A stretch of DNA of 64,000 nucleotides from Austropuccinia psidii (lineage: Eukaryota > Basidiomycota > Pucciniomycetes > Pucciniales > Sphaerophragmiaceae). The stretch covers positions 7,559,888 through 7,623,887 of the forward strand of contig JALGQZ010000014.1 of the NCBI GenBank assembly GCA_023105745.1, in the 5' to 3' direction. Under the pieces are notes generated by a model, which saw only the letters and a program-made list of their open reading frames with translations, was not told where the DNA came from and made no database searches. Position 1 is the first letter of the stretch. Every line of letters starts with the position of its first letter. The position numbers were made by a program, and so were the translations under genes. Shown here in pieces: positions 48,101 to 59,341 of the stretch.

Positions 48101-51084
48101 CTCTCAATGTTAAGAATGATGTCAACTTCATGACCAATAATTGCTCCCAGGGGTTCTTTGTCTGTAGCAAATGCTCCTCTGTGGTCATACAAAAGGGAAG
48201 AAAGTTCATTTTCTTGCTTATCAGTCAGATGAAGGCTTATTTCAGCCTCATTTAACTGTTCAGACTTGAATTTCTCTAACTCTAAGTTGACTGGTGATAC
48301 TTTGTTTACTGTAATTTGTCTTTTAAAGGGTAAAAAGGCAAATTTCTGGCGCTTATTGTCTCCAATTGTAAAGTATCTGTCCTTGTTATTATGTAAATCT
48401 ATCCCATACATGATTAAATAGTCATTTCCCAATATAAAATGGGTACTAGAGCAATTTTCCATAACAACAAATTCAACTGTGATCCTTAAATTCCCATTTA
48501 TGTGTGGGAATATGACATTGGTCTCAAAGATTCCTAATGCTTTCATTGGGTTACTTGCACTGTTGAATTTTATACCATCAATTGGTAACAATTGGTCTTC
48601 AAAATTTGGTACACAAGTCTTAAGAAAAGATTTTCCAACACAAGAGCAGAAGGCTCCTGGGTCAAGCAAAAGTTTGGTGGGTTTGTTATCAATCACCACT
48701 TCTGTTATACAGGAGTTACCAGCTGTATAACCTTTTCCTCTGTTTGGTTTTGTCTTCATAAGTTGTGCATCTTGAACTTTTGATAAATCAACTTGACCAT
48801 TGCTCAATTGTGGTAAGTGGGAATAAGATTCCATGATGTCAAAAGTGGCATTGATATTTTCTATATCTTTTGAAGATTCAGAGAATATGGATGACTTATC
48901 ATCTGAATTGTCTTCAATTATGTCTTCTTTTTCAACATCTGGTTCTTTTTCAATGTCAATTTCATTGATTTTCCCCCTTTTTGGACATGTATTGGCTAAA
49001 TGGGTGGTGCTTTGGCAAATATGGCATTTTCTGACTGTATCTGCAGATTTATATTTAATATTACTAGAATTTTCTTTGGGGTTTTTGTCCACAGAATCTT
49101 TCCAAGGTGTATTAAACCTTGTTTTAAGATTCACCCTACTAGAACCAATTTTGGTTCTGGTGGTTACTTCTTCTAGTATATTGATAATATCCTCTGCTGA
49201 AGATTGTTCAGTAGTCCTGCTTTTGACAGCATGCTCTAAGTCACCTCCACATTGTCTCAGAATATTTCTATGGATCATAAATTCAGACATGTCAGGATAT
49301 AATGCTGTTAATCTGTCCTTTTGTTGGCAAAACCATGGTAAAGCTTTGTCTTTATCAGCATTAAATTTGGCAGATTCAAAGGCTGTTTCAACTTTGAACC
49401 TCCAAGCATCATTTGCCCATTTGTTGATGATTTGGGTTTTCCACCAAGTCCAACTCTGGTGTCCATGTGCTTGTCTTATTTTGATGTACCATCTGTGAGC
49501 TGATCTGGTAAACAAGGTGTTAAACCTGGCTGTTACCAATCTGTCTGGTAATTCAAAATCCTCTTTGATCATGTCAATACCTCTAATGAATTCCATATGG
49601 TCATACTCTCCTTCACCACTGAAGTGAGGCCATTCTTTAAGTTTTGGAACTTCTTTCAAGAGTGCTTGGCCCATTGATGGTTCCAAGTTATGAAAAGAAG
49701 TGGATAATTCATTTTTTAATTGTGAATTATCAGGATCCAATACTTGTGGATTTGAAATTCTTGTGCCCTCATTTTGATTTAGAGGTGTAGACATTCTTGG
49801 TAAGGTGTTCAGTAATTGTTCAATGTCATTCATTTTACTGTTGCTACACCTTTGGGAATTTCTGTATTCATGTTGGAAGCTTTGTATTAAATTTATTACT
49901 TCAATTTTATACATGTCTTCCTTATGTGTAAGTTCTTGCCATAACTCTGTCTGTCTTGTATTATCAGCAGTGACTTGATTCAATTTCATTGATAATTTTG
50001 ATACTTCTTCTTGTGAAGCATCAAAACACTTTTTCAAGGCAATGGTATATGTCTTTACTTCAGTAAATGAATTTGAAATGTCATCAAGGACTTTCTTGTT
50101 ATCTGTCTTGATAATATTTATGGCTTGTTTAATTCTTGTTTCAATTATGTCATCAATATTGAATTTAGAATATTTATCTGTTAATTCTTTAATAATGGCA
50201 GATTGTTCATTTATTTTATTGTTAGAAGAATTATCATTATTGGAATTTTTAATTGTTCTCAAAACTTTCTCAAAACACATAAGTGTTTCATTAATTTGGC
50301 ACAGACTCAGGTTGTTTGTTTTAATGTTGTTACAAATGGTGTCATTTTTATCAGAAAGATGTTTTTTCACGTCATTTATAGCATTATACAACTCTGGGAT
50401 GGAATCAAATATGTCAGAAATCATTTCTGGAACCTTAATCTGGCTTCCTCCTTCTTCTGTAATTCCATCATGGTTCTGGCCATCTGAAATACATTTTCCA
50501 TGGCATCCTGCTGAATCTTTGGGATTCTGTAGCCCTGGCTGTAAGGTTTTGGGGCTGGTGCCTTCCCTTTGCCCTTGTTTGGAGCTTGTGGCTGTTTTTT
50601 CACGTTGGAATTGCTGCTGCTGGCCACTGGGGCTGTTTTTGGCACTGGTTTGGGTGGTGGAGGGTTGTTTTTCCTCCATTCTAGTGTCAAAAGCATCATG
50701 TTTTTCTTCTCCATCAATGGATGCCATCCATTGAGCAATTTGCAAGTGTTGGGATGGCCCAAGAATTTTCTTACTGTCAGGTAAGAATTCATGCAATTCT
50801 TCCACAGGTCTGCAAGGATCTGGTACTCCTTGAATTGGAGTGCATTGTTGTATGCACTGTGGCTGGCTTTGTATATGTCCACAGAGGCTTGTTGTGGCGG
50901 TTTCAGCTCTTTTTGAAGGTAAAATGGTATTATCAGCTTCAGAATGACCCATTTTAGTTGTTTGGAAGTCATCAACTGACCCTTTTCCTTCTGTACCTGG
51001 TTGGCCTCTGCCATAATCACGTCTATTACCTTTTTGGGAGCTGCTTGAGGGGTTGTAGCTGGCTCCTGACCTGGTTGAAGGCAT
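45160..51084 (-). CDS. Gag-Pol polyprotein of element C, intact, 1974 aa
   Basis: Makes the capsid, protease, reverse transcriptase, RNase H and integrase for copying RNA to DNA and inserting it. ATG at 51084 is the first in this frame after the leader. Domains: Ser/Gln-rich N-terminus (1-220), coiled-coil (about 220-430), Gag core from about 485 ([12 protein letters not shown]), CCHC knuckle C687-C690-H695-C700, protease D808-P809-G810, RT about 1015-1200 with YIDD 1156-1159, RNase H with D1305, integrase zinc H1539-H1546-C1576-C1579, integrase core D1609-D1671-E1707 (35 residues between the last two), and a C-terminal chromodomain-like segment (REYLVRYSD) to 1974. Gag and Pol are in one frame with no frameshift signal. 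Its first 220 residues are overlapped by ORF0 in another frame. DPG replaces the usual DSG/DTG of retropepsins. Confidence 0.95.
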   Translation of the reverse strand: MPSTRSGASYNPSSSSQKGNRRDYGRGQPGTEGKGSVDDFQTTKMGHSEADNTILPSKRAETATTSLCGHIQSQPQCIQQCTPIQGVPDPCRPVEELHEFLPDSKKILGPSQHLQIAQWMASIDGEEKHDAFDTRMEEKQPSTTQTSAKNSPSGQQQQFQREKTATSSKQGQREGTSPKTLQPGLQNPKDSAGCHGKCISDGQNHDGITEEGGSQIKVPEMISDIFDSIPELYNAINDVKKHLSDKNDTICNNIKTNNLSLCQINETLMCFEKVLRTIKNSNNDNSSNNKINEQSAIIKELTDKYSKFNIDDIIETRIKQAINIIKTDNKKVLDDISNSFTEVKTYTIALKKCFDASQEEVSKLSMKLNQVTADNTRQTELWQELTHKEDMYKIEVINLIQSFQHEYRNSQRCSNSKMNDIEQLLNTLPRMSTPLNQNEGTRISNPQVLDPDNSQLKNELSTSFHNLEPSMGQALLKEVPKLKEWPHFSGEGEYDHMEFIRGIDMIKEDFELPDRLVTARFNTLFTRSAHRWYIKIRQAHGHQSWTWWKTQIINKWANDAWRFKVETAFESAKFNADKDKALPWFCQQKDRLTALYPDMSEFMIHRNILRQCGGDLEHAVKSRTTEQSSAEDIINILEEVTTRTKIGSSRVNLKTRFNTPWKDSVDKNPKENSSNIKYKSADTVRKCHICQSTTHLANTCPKRGKINEIDIEKEPDVEKEDIIEDNSDDKSSIFSESSKDIENINATFDIMESYSHLPQLSNGQVDLSKVQDAQLMKTKPNRGKGYTAGNSCITEVVIDNKPTKLLLDPGAFCSCVGKSFLKTCVPNFEDQLLPIDGIKFNSASNPMKALGIFETNVIFPHINGNLRITVEFVVMENCSSTHFILGNDYLIMYGIDLHNNKDRYFTIGDNKRQKFAFLPFKRQITVNKVSPVNLELEKFKSEQLNEAEISLHLTDKQENELSSLLYDHRGAFATDKEPLGAIIGHEVDIILNIERPYPPLLRRPAYPASPKSREALEIHIKELLDLGVIRKVGHNEEVEITTPVIVAWHNGKSRMVGDFRALNTYTVPDRYPIPKIQISLTQISQAVYITTMDALKGFHQNVVTPRARKYLRIIVHCGVYEYLRMPFGIENAPSHFQRMMNEIFPEELSEGWLIIYIDDIIICSKTWEEHMYRLSRVLTKIQSVNMKISLKKCHFGFKELKALGHVVSGLSLGIDKNKVAAVLLKPMPQNKKEIQSFLGFAGYYRQHIKDFASIARPLYKLCDKDTVFEMTVDRVKAFESLREALTTAPLLLMPDFKLPFKLYIDASGDGLGAALHQVQIINDKPVEGPICFISRQIKPTEARYGASQMECLCLVWALEKLNYFLEGCVFEVITDCTAVKSLLNMKTPNRHMLRWQIAIQEYRGNMTIVHKDGNIHKNADGLSRWPLPNNIDNPAYVPEEASPQIPIEGISVTDLNTTFFEEVRNSYTQDKNCSILCQLLNKDCKDNSLIHALDEVWRKSYNEGRFHLLDGIIYHRTKHTCVMTVVDRSLINLVLKECHDSPFSGHLSEDRTREKVKTCIWWPMWQKDVAEYCKTCDRCQKANKSTGKRLGNMMKIQEPNRPWEIVHMDWVTGLPTGGDRSYNACLVIVDRFSKTPIFLPCHKDDTAMDTALLIWNRVVSWTGIFTNIISDRDPKFTSALWTNLHQLFGTKLSFSTAYHPQTDGLAERMIQTLEDMVRRFCAYGLKFKDCDGFTHDWCTLLPALELAYKTSIHSSTNQTPAILEKGWNPKLPQDSLRKDLIEIHPTAASFKGMLDKASKHAVRCMEDSFAYAKDKWDKSHATPDFKVGDLVLVSTTNFNNIKGCKKLKDSFAGPFVIKALHGENAVEVELSEELSNKHPTFPVSLIKPYKSSDAEKFPLRNKIPQVIPPIETSGTKKITKVLKERKLRTKKVREYLVRYSDPTCEDEWLEEKDIPEATKLLRRFRHTRNTNITK

Positions 51085-51354
51085 AATTATGGTTAAAAAA
51101 GGCTTAAAATAGTATTTTTACGTCAAAAACTTACTATTGGCCAAATTTTTGGCTTTCTGAAGTGTATTACTTATATCCAAGTTAATTAATTCAGAAGATA
51201 TTGGTTCAGGTTGATTATTTTGAGTCACAATAACAGTACTATTATGATCAGAATTAACAGTACTGGCAGGGATAATGCTGGTTACTGTTGAGGCTGTTTC
51301 AATGTTTTCTTGTCTTACCACGTTGTCAGACACTAAAATTAATGAAAAAGCCAA
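50421..51354 (-). CDS. ORF0 of element C: spliced accessory protein overlapping gag
   Basis: Leader exon 51332-51135 (open from 51354; no ATG; preceded by a TTTTAG acceptor-like site) encodes [18 protein letters not shown]...[19 protein letters not shown]. Removing the intron 51134-51071 joins it in frame through Ser to [16 protein letters not shown] and the 199-codon frame 51020-50421. Exon 2 has hydrophobic helices ([10 protein letters not shown]), a GWHP motif followed by [10 protein letters not shown], a Pro/Ser linker, a basic [11 protein letters not shown] patch and the C-terminal helix [19 protein letters not shown]. The same order of traits occurs in ORF0 of A and B. In exon 2 the first ATG is at 51014; the real start may lie in an upstream exon. 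Role unknown. I recall similar stand-alone rust proteins, unverified. Confidence 0.65.
51071..51134 (-). other. Intron containing the gag-pol ATG, element C
   Basis: In element sense: GTAAGT donor (51134), TTTTTAAC branch-like motif, CAACCAG acceptor (51071); 64 nt. The gag ATG (51084-51082) is 11 nt before the acceptor. Splicing removes it and fuses leader and ORF0 in frame. The pyrimidine tract is weak, so splicing might be partial, which would suit a switch. Confidence 0.6.
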
Positions 51355-51537
51355 TTAATTAAGTAAAAAAAAGGTTATTTCAAAAAAGAAATAAAAATAT
51401 AAGCCTCACTTATAATATGAAAAAAATTATTTTTTAAGGATTTTTTTTGGATTATAAGTATTTTTTATATGTTTTTAAATTTTTCAATATAAGAAAAAAG
51501 ATTTAAAAAGAGTAAAAAAAATATGTCACAGGTAAAA

Positions 51538-51558
51538 TATCACGGCTGGGCCCCCAAA
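51538..51558 (-). other. Candidate primer-binding site of element C
   Basis: In element sense TTTGGGGGCCCAGCCGTGAT directly follows the 5' LTR. TGG near its start would pair with a tRNA 3' CCA. tRNA not identified. Confidence 0.65.
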
Positions 51559-53397
51559 TGTAAGGTGTGGATATGAAACTTTGATTAAAAATCAAGTACT
51601 TTTCCTGTCCTCAAAATTTGTATAAGGTAAAAATCAATTAAAAATAGTATGAAATATTATTTTTAAGAGAAAACACGCCAATTTTATTGTTTATAACTTT
51701 ATTAGTATAAAACAATAATATTATAAAAATTTATTGTTTTACCAACAATAAAAATTTATCCAAAAAATACTCTACAAGAGATATTTTAAGGCTACAAAAG
51801 AAATTTCTTCAAGAGCAATTTCAATTGGAATTAATTGAGCAAAGAACTGCAAGCAATTAATTAAAGAACAGAGTCTTTAAAAAGAATATTAAAGAGAAAA
51901 CACGCCCAAAAGTGACCAGAGTGAATTTGGAAACAAAGTGACAAAGTTAACAGTGATGAAAGATGCTTTAATTCACTTATGGGGTGGTTCAGGGGTAAAA
52001 ATGATTATAAGAGTTACAAACAATGATTATAATGATTTTTTCACGTGGTTAAAAGGATTAAAATGATTTAAAAGTGGTGGTTGGAATCTTTGATTGATTG
52101 GTTTAATAGTTTTAAACTAATTAATAAAAGGAAAAGATTCTAACATGAAGAGAAAAGTGGGGCAAAGAAGACATTCTTTTATAGCCATCAATTCTCTTAC
52201 TCCAAAAGTAAAATTTACTCTTGTCAGTCGTGAAAAACAGTCTGACAACAGAAAAGCCAATTATGGCATCATTGAACCCTGGTTTAGACCAAAAAGGGCT
52301 GGTTTAAGCCATTTTTAGCCATTTTTAGCCATTTTAGACCCTTAAATCAGCCATTACTATAGCAATACCAGGCCTAGAGCCTTCAAAACACGTCAGAATG
52401 TGTGTCAGAGGCGTAGAAACCAGTTAAAACTGTTTTTATTATGATTGTTTTATCTTAAGGGTAGTTTTACCTTCTTGGCAACAGCTAAAACTACCCCAGT
52501 TGGTATCAAAACCTCATCATCAATTGAGTCCACAGACCCTGTAACTCAATTCCAGGCCAAAAGTGATGAACTTTTGCGTGAATTTTGACATCCCACGCCT
52601 GTCAGCAAGGATGTTGGGGGTCTAGCTCCCCCTTAGAGCTGGAGTTCCTTTTCCCCCCCAAATTTAATCTTTCCAATTTATTTTTCCTTTAATTCCTCAT
52701 CATGTATTATACTTATAATTTACATATGTAATTCAATTCAATTGTACAGTACAATACAGTAATAATTGACACCTCATATGTAAATCAAAGTTCACTTATG
52801 TAATACACGCGCACATTTTGACATTTCAATTGAATTCAATTGAAAATACTTCAATTCCTCATAACTTCTAAACTAAACACAACACCTCAATTTTAACACA
52901 AAAATTGATGGTTAACACCACATGTGGTGTGAATTAAATTAAGGTTTTGAGGATTTTCAACTTTTGTATTGAAAATACTAAAAACTTAATTTAAGCTTAT
53001 TTAGAGTTGAGTTACAAAAATTTCACTCAGAGGTGACCCCACCTGATTTTTTATGAGGAATCCAATGGTGAAATAAAATTTATATGTTTATTTATTGGAT
53101 AAAAAGTTATAATAAATTTTATTTAACTTTTTTCCAAATTTATTTATTTTTTCACAATTTTGTTAAAATTTCATTTTTACTTAAATTTTTCAAGTATAAA
53201 TGTAATTTTATATTTACAAAATTTAAAGTAATTTTATTTTTAAATTATAATTAATTCTTTATTTTTAATATAATTTTATATTTATATTTTTTATTTTTAT
53301 TTTTAATAATATAAATAAATTTATTTTATTTATATTAATATGTTATTTTTTATATTTGTGGTCTTTTGGGTATATGAAATTACCTCTAAGGCTCACA
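51559..53397 (-). repeat. 5' LTR of element C
   Basis: 1839 bp, one difference from the 3' LTR by eye. In element sense TGTGAGCC...CCTTACA. The same U3 palindromes lie at 52824-52845 and 52915-52930. Confidence 0.97.
52176..52183 (-). promoter_or_regulatory. TATA box in the 5' LTR of element C
   Basis: In element sense GGCTATAAAAGAATGTC, the only strong TATA context in the GC-richer middle of the LTR. It would place the start about 590 nt before the LTR end, giving a long R-U5 leader. Confidence 0.5.
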
Positions 53398-55261
53398 GAG
53401 ATGGAAAATAGACATCCAGGAGTATAGAGGTAACATGACCATGTGTACAAAGAAGGTAAAAGTCATGCGAATGCAGATGGCCGTAGCAGATTGCCACTGG
53501 ATAATGTCAAGAGCAATCCAGCTTATGACCCTGAAGTTGCAGCCAAAATCCCTATCAATTTCATGGAAATAGATAGGAGGAAGAACTTTAGATTTTCTGA
53601 ATGGGCACCAGGAAGTGGTACCCTTGGCAGTGGAAAAACTGATTCATAGGGGACAGAAACTCCCATATTGGGAATAAGTTCCTCTGAACTGCAAAATGAA
53701 TTTTTTAGTGCAGTACTGAAGTCTTATGCCAAACACAAACAGTGTGGCATACTACTACAACTCCTTCAACAAAAGTACAGGAGTCCAGAACTGGAATCCC
53801 AGATGTAAGAACCCTGGTTGAGGGCCTATAAGGATAACAAGTTCTTCCTTATAGATGGCCTGCTCTACCACAGAGAAAAACACACAAGTGCACTCACAGT
53901 GGTAGACAGAGACCACATCTCCTTGATCCTGCAGGAATTCCATGACTGCCCCTATATGGGACACATAAGTGAAGACAGGACCATGGAGAGGGTAGAAAGC
54001 AAAGCTTGGTGACCCAAGTGGGAACAAGAGTTGAGTGAATATATTAACACTTGGGAAAGATGCCAAAAGGCGAATAGGAAACATGGGAAGAAGTATGGGT
54101 TACTTCAACATATAGAAGAACCTAAACACCCATGGGAAACCATCAACATGGACTGGGTTACAGGATTTTTCCCAGGAGGCAAAGAAAACTACAATGCCTG
54201 CTTGATCATAGGTGATAGGTTCAGCAAGAGCATGAGGTGTATACCATGCCACAAGGAGGATACAGCCATGGATACTGCTCTGTTATTTTGTAATAATATC
54301 AAAACCACCTGTGGAGTCCCTAAGATCATCATTAGTGATAGGGACCCAAAATTCACATCTGAAGTTTGGACCAACTTGTATGACATGCTTGGCACCAAGC
54401 TTGCTTTTTCCACAGCTTACCATCCACAAACAGATGGCCTGGCAGAGAGGACATCCTTAGGAGGCTCTGTGCCTATGGCATGGAGTATAAGGACCATGAG
54501 GGATATACCAATGGCTGGGTTACCCTTCTACTAGCTGTTCAACTGGCTTATAATACAAGTCAGCACTCTACCACAGGAAAAACACCTGCACTGGTAGAGA
54601 AAGGGTGGAATCCCTTGTTGCCTGTGGATCACTTGAATAAGAATCTTCTAACCATCCATTCCACAGCCAAAGACCTCCGTGATATGTGGAAGAGGGCTTG
54701 TGACACAGCTGCTAAATGCATAGCTGAAGCAAATGATTATAATAAGCAGAGGTGGGATAAGACACACATGGAACCTGACTTTAAGGAAGGGGACCAGGTG
54801 TTAGTATCTACACTTAAATTTAACAATCTTAAAGGACCCAAGAATATGAGAGACTCATTTGTAGGGCCCTTCACTATCATAAAGTTGATAGGCAAGAATG
54901 TAGTGGAAGTCAAGCTCACAGAGGAGTTTTCCAGGAAACACCCAGTCTTTCCAGTGAGGTTGGTCAAACCATACTTCCAAACTGAGGAGGGTAAATTCCC
55001 CTCCAGGAAGAAGATCCTCACACCACCAGAGATAGTGGAATTGGAGGATTCCCCAGGACCTGTGAGTAAAATCATCAGGGCCAGAAAGATCAGACTTAAT
55101 GGGAAGGATCAAAGACAGTACTTAGTCAGATTCAAGAACCAGACAGCTGATAAGGACAAATGATTGGCAGAAGATGCCATACCAGATGGGAACCTTCATT
55201 TAAGGAGATTCAGAGCCTCTAGGAGGACTGAACAGTCTCATCAATGATGAGCCTTTTTAAA

Positions 55262-55270
55262 TGGAGGGTG
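55262..55270 (+). other. Polypurine tract of element B
   Basis: TGGAGGGTG directly before the 3' LTR; more degenerate than in A. Confidence 0.55.
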
Positions 55271-56706
55271 TGTCAGCCTGTGACTCAAAACCAGAGCACA
55301 AGCATGACAGCCAAAATACCATAAACCAATGGTATAGCCAAGATACCACCAAAACATGGAGCTGAGCCAAATAAGCTCAAAAGGTATCAAAAGAAAGAGT
55401 AAACTCACCTCTTTCTGAAAATATAAGCCCCATCACCATAGGACAAAAAATAACAAAGTTATTCCTGCTCAAAGTTATTGCTGAGCATAAACCTTAATTT
55501 TCACCTCTCATCTAAAATCTAGAAGGAGAGGCCTAACCCCATCAAATGGGTATTCAAAATGAAGCTCTAAGCCAGGGCTATCCAATGGTACCAGCCAAAC
55601 TGAGCTAGCACCAATATTACTGGATTTATGGTCAATTTCAGGCCAAATAAGGGTGAACAAAACATTCACCTCTCATCTAACTTCTACAGTTTTAGTGTGA
55701 GAGACTTGAAGTGGGGTCCTTTTGGAAAGAGCAAAATTAGGGCTATCTGATGGTGGCATTCATTTACCCATAGCTCAACTAGAACAAAGGTTATTGGGCA
55801 AATGAGCTCAATACAGCTTTTGGCCTATACCACGCAAATGTACAAAATTCTTGTACATGGGATAACTTTACCATATTTAATGATACCCATATCAAATGAG
55901 GTACCATTGTGTATAGCACATTCAGGGCTACACACCGAACCAATTTTGAGGTTGATATCTCAAGAATTGACAAAGTTATGGCTGTTTTAAGGTCAGATTC
56001 CCACCTGCGGTCATATACATCCCTACCATGGGATAATATCCCATAACCATGAATATGAGGTTTCAAATAGACAAAGAAGCTTGTTTCTACTTCAATACCT
56101 CATATGTCACTCAATACTGGGGTCCCATACAGTTTCTGTACAGCATTCTATGTGTCATACATGTCAGAATCAGGCTGTGAGGTCCCCAGATGAAATTTTT
56201 ACCCTGTATTGGTGAAAACTGCCCAGATGTGGTTTCAAAACCACATCTGAGCCCAATACCGGCTATACAGGCTGTTTGCAAACCACAAGCCAGTACTAGA
56301 GGGTGAAAAATCTTCACTTCCTCTACGTGGAAAGGTCTAGCACCCTTTCCACCCCATTTCAGGATAAAAAGAAGGCTTTTCACAGCCATAATTGTTTCCT
56401 CATCCTTCTCTTGAATATCCTATGTAGTAAACTGTCAAAAACAGTTTTACTCTTGGGTAATAATCAGGGTATAATTATAACTTTAATTATTGTAGCTATT
56501 ATTATAGTAATCCAACTGGTAAGACTGCACCCAGGGTTCTCAATAGCGCTCACCACCACTATTCTTCAATAGTAGAACCCTTTTATTATATTATAAACCT
56601 TTATATTAAATTGAAACTCTAATTTTAAAATTATTTCCATGTGTCACAGTCATAGTTCTAGTTGTAAATACCCTAATGACTGCTTCAACATAGACTCCAG
56701 CTGACA
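55271..56706 (+). repeat. 3' LTR of element B
   Basis: TGTCAGCCTG...CTGACA, 1436 bp, followed by the duplication AATTT. Confidence 0.95.
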
Positions 56707-56711
56707 AATTT

Positions 56712-59341
56712 AGACAGGAATTTCAAGCTGCCAAAGGGTAAATCCCAATATGCAAGTTTGAAATCAAGGTTTTAAGAACTGTCAAAGCTCAAATAATCTT
56801 AAAATTTTGAAGGTACAAGCATTAAAACCTTATCAAAAGTTAAGGTTTTGTGTGTATTGCTATTTTAAGTGGAAAAATAGCAATAACTTCATAAGTTCAT
56901 TAAAAATCCCATTCTTAAAGGATTTGCTTGAAACTTTTGCACAGCTTACAAATTAATATTATGTGTTTATAGAATGAATTTTAATTATCTTTTATAAAAA
57001 TGTTTTCTTGGTAATTAGCCTGGAGATTTATTCTTTTAATTATACTTAAAGAAAATTAGGATTTTTTTAAAATTAATTAAAAATTGAGTTTAAGAAATTT
57101 TTTCTTGAAACTCTATTTTCAAGTTATTCATGTGGTGAAATTTAATATAAATTAACTCAATTCATATTAAAACCTACAATAATTAACTTAAGTGAGGATT
57201 AAAGTTACTTGGAGTTAAGAATAACACATGTAACTTTAAATTGCAATTAAAAACAAGTTACCTTAAGTAAAGAACCTTGCTTTTAAGTATGGTTTTTCAG
57301 TTTTGACCTGAGCACTCCCTTTATATCCATTTCGAATCATGAGAGCTTCTCTGTAGACATAAAAAGAGTGTATTCATCACTTTGTTTGTCCATCAATCAT
57401 CATTTCAATCATATTAAACATTTAAACAGGTGAAGTTTTATTGAATATAAAATCTTATTATTAAATTAATTCTCAAGTTATTTTATTCTTTATTAATTTT
57501 AAATTTAAATAATTGAAATTGTCGAATTAAGATTCTTGCTGTAATCATCTATGATATATTTTATTATATAAAATTATTCTCTTAAATATCTTTTGAAATC
57601 CACAAATTCCTCTTAAAAACTCTTTAATCTAATTTCTACCATAAAAAGTTTTTTATCTTTCAAAATATTTATTTTTGGAGTGTTTCCAAACTATAACCAT
57701 TATTTGATATAATAACTGTTGTTGTTTGAATTGTTGTATTAAATAAATATTATAAGTAAGTTTTCTTTGAAGTTCTATATTTTTTATCTGGTATTGGTTT
57801 TTTTATAGAATTTTTCTATAAGAATTATCTCTAAAAAGTGTGTGTGATAATTTCTTTTATAAATAATATTCTTATATTATTTTCAAGTGGATAAATATTA
57901 ATATTTTCCATGTGTCATTGTCTCATTAAGAGCTTTACACTTCCTATTGTTATAACTGTCAGTGACTATGAAAATAATAGAATAATTATAATTATTAATA
58001 ATTTTTTAACTATTAAATTATTTAATAATAATTAATTTTTTATATATATATAATTATTTTAATAATTATACAAATTTGTGGTTATAATATTTAATTGTAT
58101 TATATTTTCTACTGAGGAAAGTCACAGTACTATTGATATTTGCTACTATTATCAAGAGCTTCATAGACAAACATTAAACAGCTCCTATTCCTTTCCAGGA
58201 AATTAACTACCCTCCAAACCTTCTTTTAGAACCAAAAGTTTCACCATTTTGTACCCTTGTATTCTTACACCAGTCAAGGATGAAGTTCTTGGAGTTTTTG
58301 GCACCCATCAATATAAATGAGGCTATGCAGCTTTCACCAAACATTTTTTTGCTTAATTCCCACACACATTTGTTATTCCCCTACCCCATTGAGCTTAAAA
58401 TCTCAAAAACCTCCTCAGGTGCCAATATGGAAATCCCCTTCATGACTTAGGGATTGGTTCCAGAACACCAAGGCTTCCTAGCTTTACTGATCAATCATTT
58501 CAAGAGTCTGAAGGCTTTCCATCTTCAAAAATCACTTCTTTTCTATGTAATATTTCAGGAGGGTTGCTATTTTGACCAGCTTCACCAAATCCCTCAGCCC
58601 ACTCACCTGAAAAAACTCACAAAATGATGGGTGAAGATGGCTGTTTGGATATAGACAGCGCTGATATTCCCTCATGTTTGGCTTTCCCTCTTTCAGAAAA
58701 TGAAGAACCCCCAATGGGTACCAAAAAGGATTTTTAACACTCCTCAGTGTACAATTTCTATTCCATAGGTTTGTTTTATTGTTTTTACAGGGCCCAGCTA
58801 ATCATGTTCCTTCACCTAATTGTGAACAGGTGTTAGTTGCTAATGGGACATGGGATCCCATAAATAATGTCTCTGGCTAACATACCAATTCAATCATTGC
58901 AAACAGAAAATATCTGCCATTGGCCAAAATAGTGCAAACCTCAACAAACACAAAAGCCATTTCCCAGATCCCCAACAAGCATGGGCCATTGATCCTCAAC
59001 ATGAATGGAATATTGCCACTAACCAGATGAAATTTCAAAATTTTGTAGATTAATATGTGTTGTCTCAGCCCATCTTCCACTTATAATTTTCAAAGAGGCA
59101 TTATTAAGAAAGAGCCTGAGTCATTTAGAACCATGATTATATTGTCCCTGTGTAAAAAATATTTCCACACTCACCAAGAAAACATGCTACCAAAAGAATA
59201 AATTGTTTTTCAAGACCCTCCAAAAGTTACCAGAGAGAACTTGGGTGTGTGCTGAAATTTATGCTTGGACTCCCAAGGACCACAGTGTGGAAACTCCTCT
59301 TGTGTGGTTTTAAAATGAGGTAGTAACTAGGGCAGGAAATC
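56712..59341. other. AT-rich spacer, no gene recognised
   Basis: Very A/T-rich to about 58150, including a TATA-repeat stretch near 58035. From 58160 to 59300 the base composition is more balanced and short frames appear on both strands, but none shows a recognisable domain. It could be an eroded gene or element fragment. Confidence 0.5.

Larger units (their letters stand above)
43298..53397 (-). mobile_element. Ty3/Gypsy chromovirus-type retrotransposon C, complete and recent
   Basis: 10,100 bp inserted in the RNase H region of element B, antisense to it, with a perfect 5-bp duplication GAGAT (43293-43297 and 53398-53402). The 1839-bp LTRs differ at a single position by eye (T43773 versus G52034). 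A single 1974-codon Gag-Pol frame is uninterrupted and every catalytic motif checked is present except that the protease reads DPG. Primer site and polypurine tract are intact. Everything needed for mobility appears present, so this may be an active or very recently active copy. Confidence 0.97.
37448..55247 (+). pseudogene. Gag-Pol polyprotein of element B, broken and interrupted
   Basis: Same domain order as element A. Gag N-terminus and coiled coil to about 38650; Gag core; zinc knuckle at 39307-39348 with Phe in place of the last Cys; protease DSG 39631-39639; RT YIDD 42577-42588; RNase H up to 43297; resumes 53403 with the end of RNase H, integrase and chromodomain-like QYLVRFKNQ. Lesions: frameshifts near 38650, 38757, 38890 and 53440; solo LTR at 39936; TAG 42160; element C at 43298; TAG 53647; TAA 53806; TGA 54010 and 55161 (both from TGG); 19-bp deletion near 54448 just after the integrase Glu. 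The integrase CERC zinc motif reads WERC (54052-54054). Dead. Confidence 0.92.
35061..56706 (+). mobile_element. Ty3/Gypsy LTR retrotransposon B, host of two nested insertions
   Basis: Full-length copy of the element A family bounded by a perfect 5-bp duplication (AATTT). LTRs are 35061-36495 (1435 bp) and 55271-56706 (1436 bp), differing by several percent (about 8 in the first 220). Removing the solo LTR (39936-41860) and element C (43298-53397), each with its duplicated target bases, leaves an internal part of about 6.7 kb, matching the 6.8 kb of A. The polyprotein is broken at many points and integrase has lost a zinc ligand. Confidence 0.95.

Noticed and set aside
48833..49498. 221-codon plus-strand ORF, and others at 45095-45628 and 50042-50734
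   Set aside because: They are antisense to the intact Gag-Pol of element C and have reversed-codon composition (Leu/Ser/Phe-rich) with no family resemblance.
58150..59300. Possible gene in the more balanced-composition stretch
   Set aside because: Frames are short, cut by stops in all frames, with no motif I can name.
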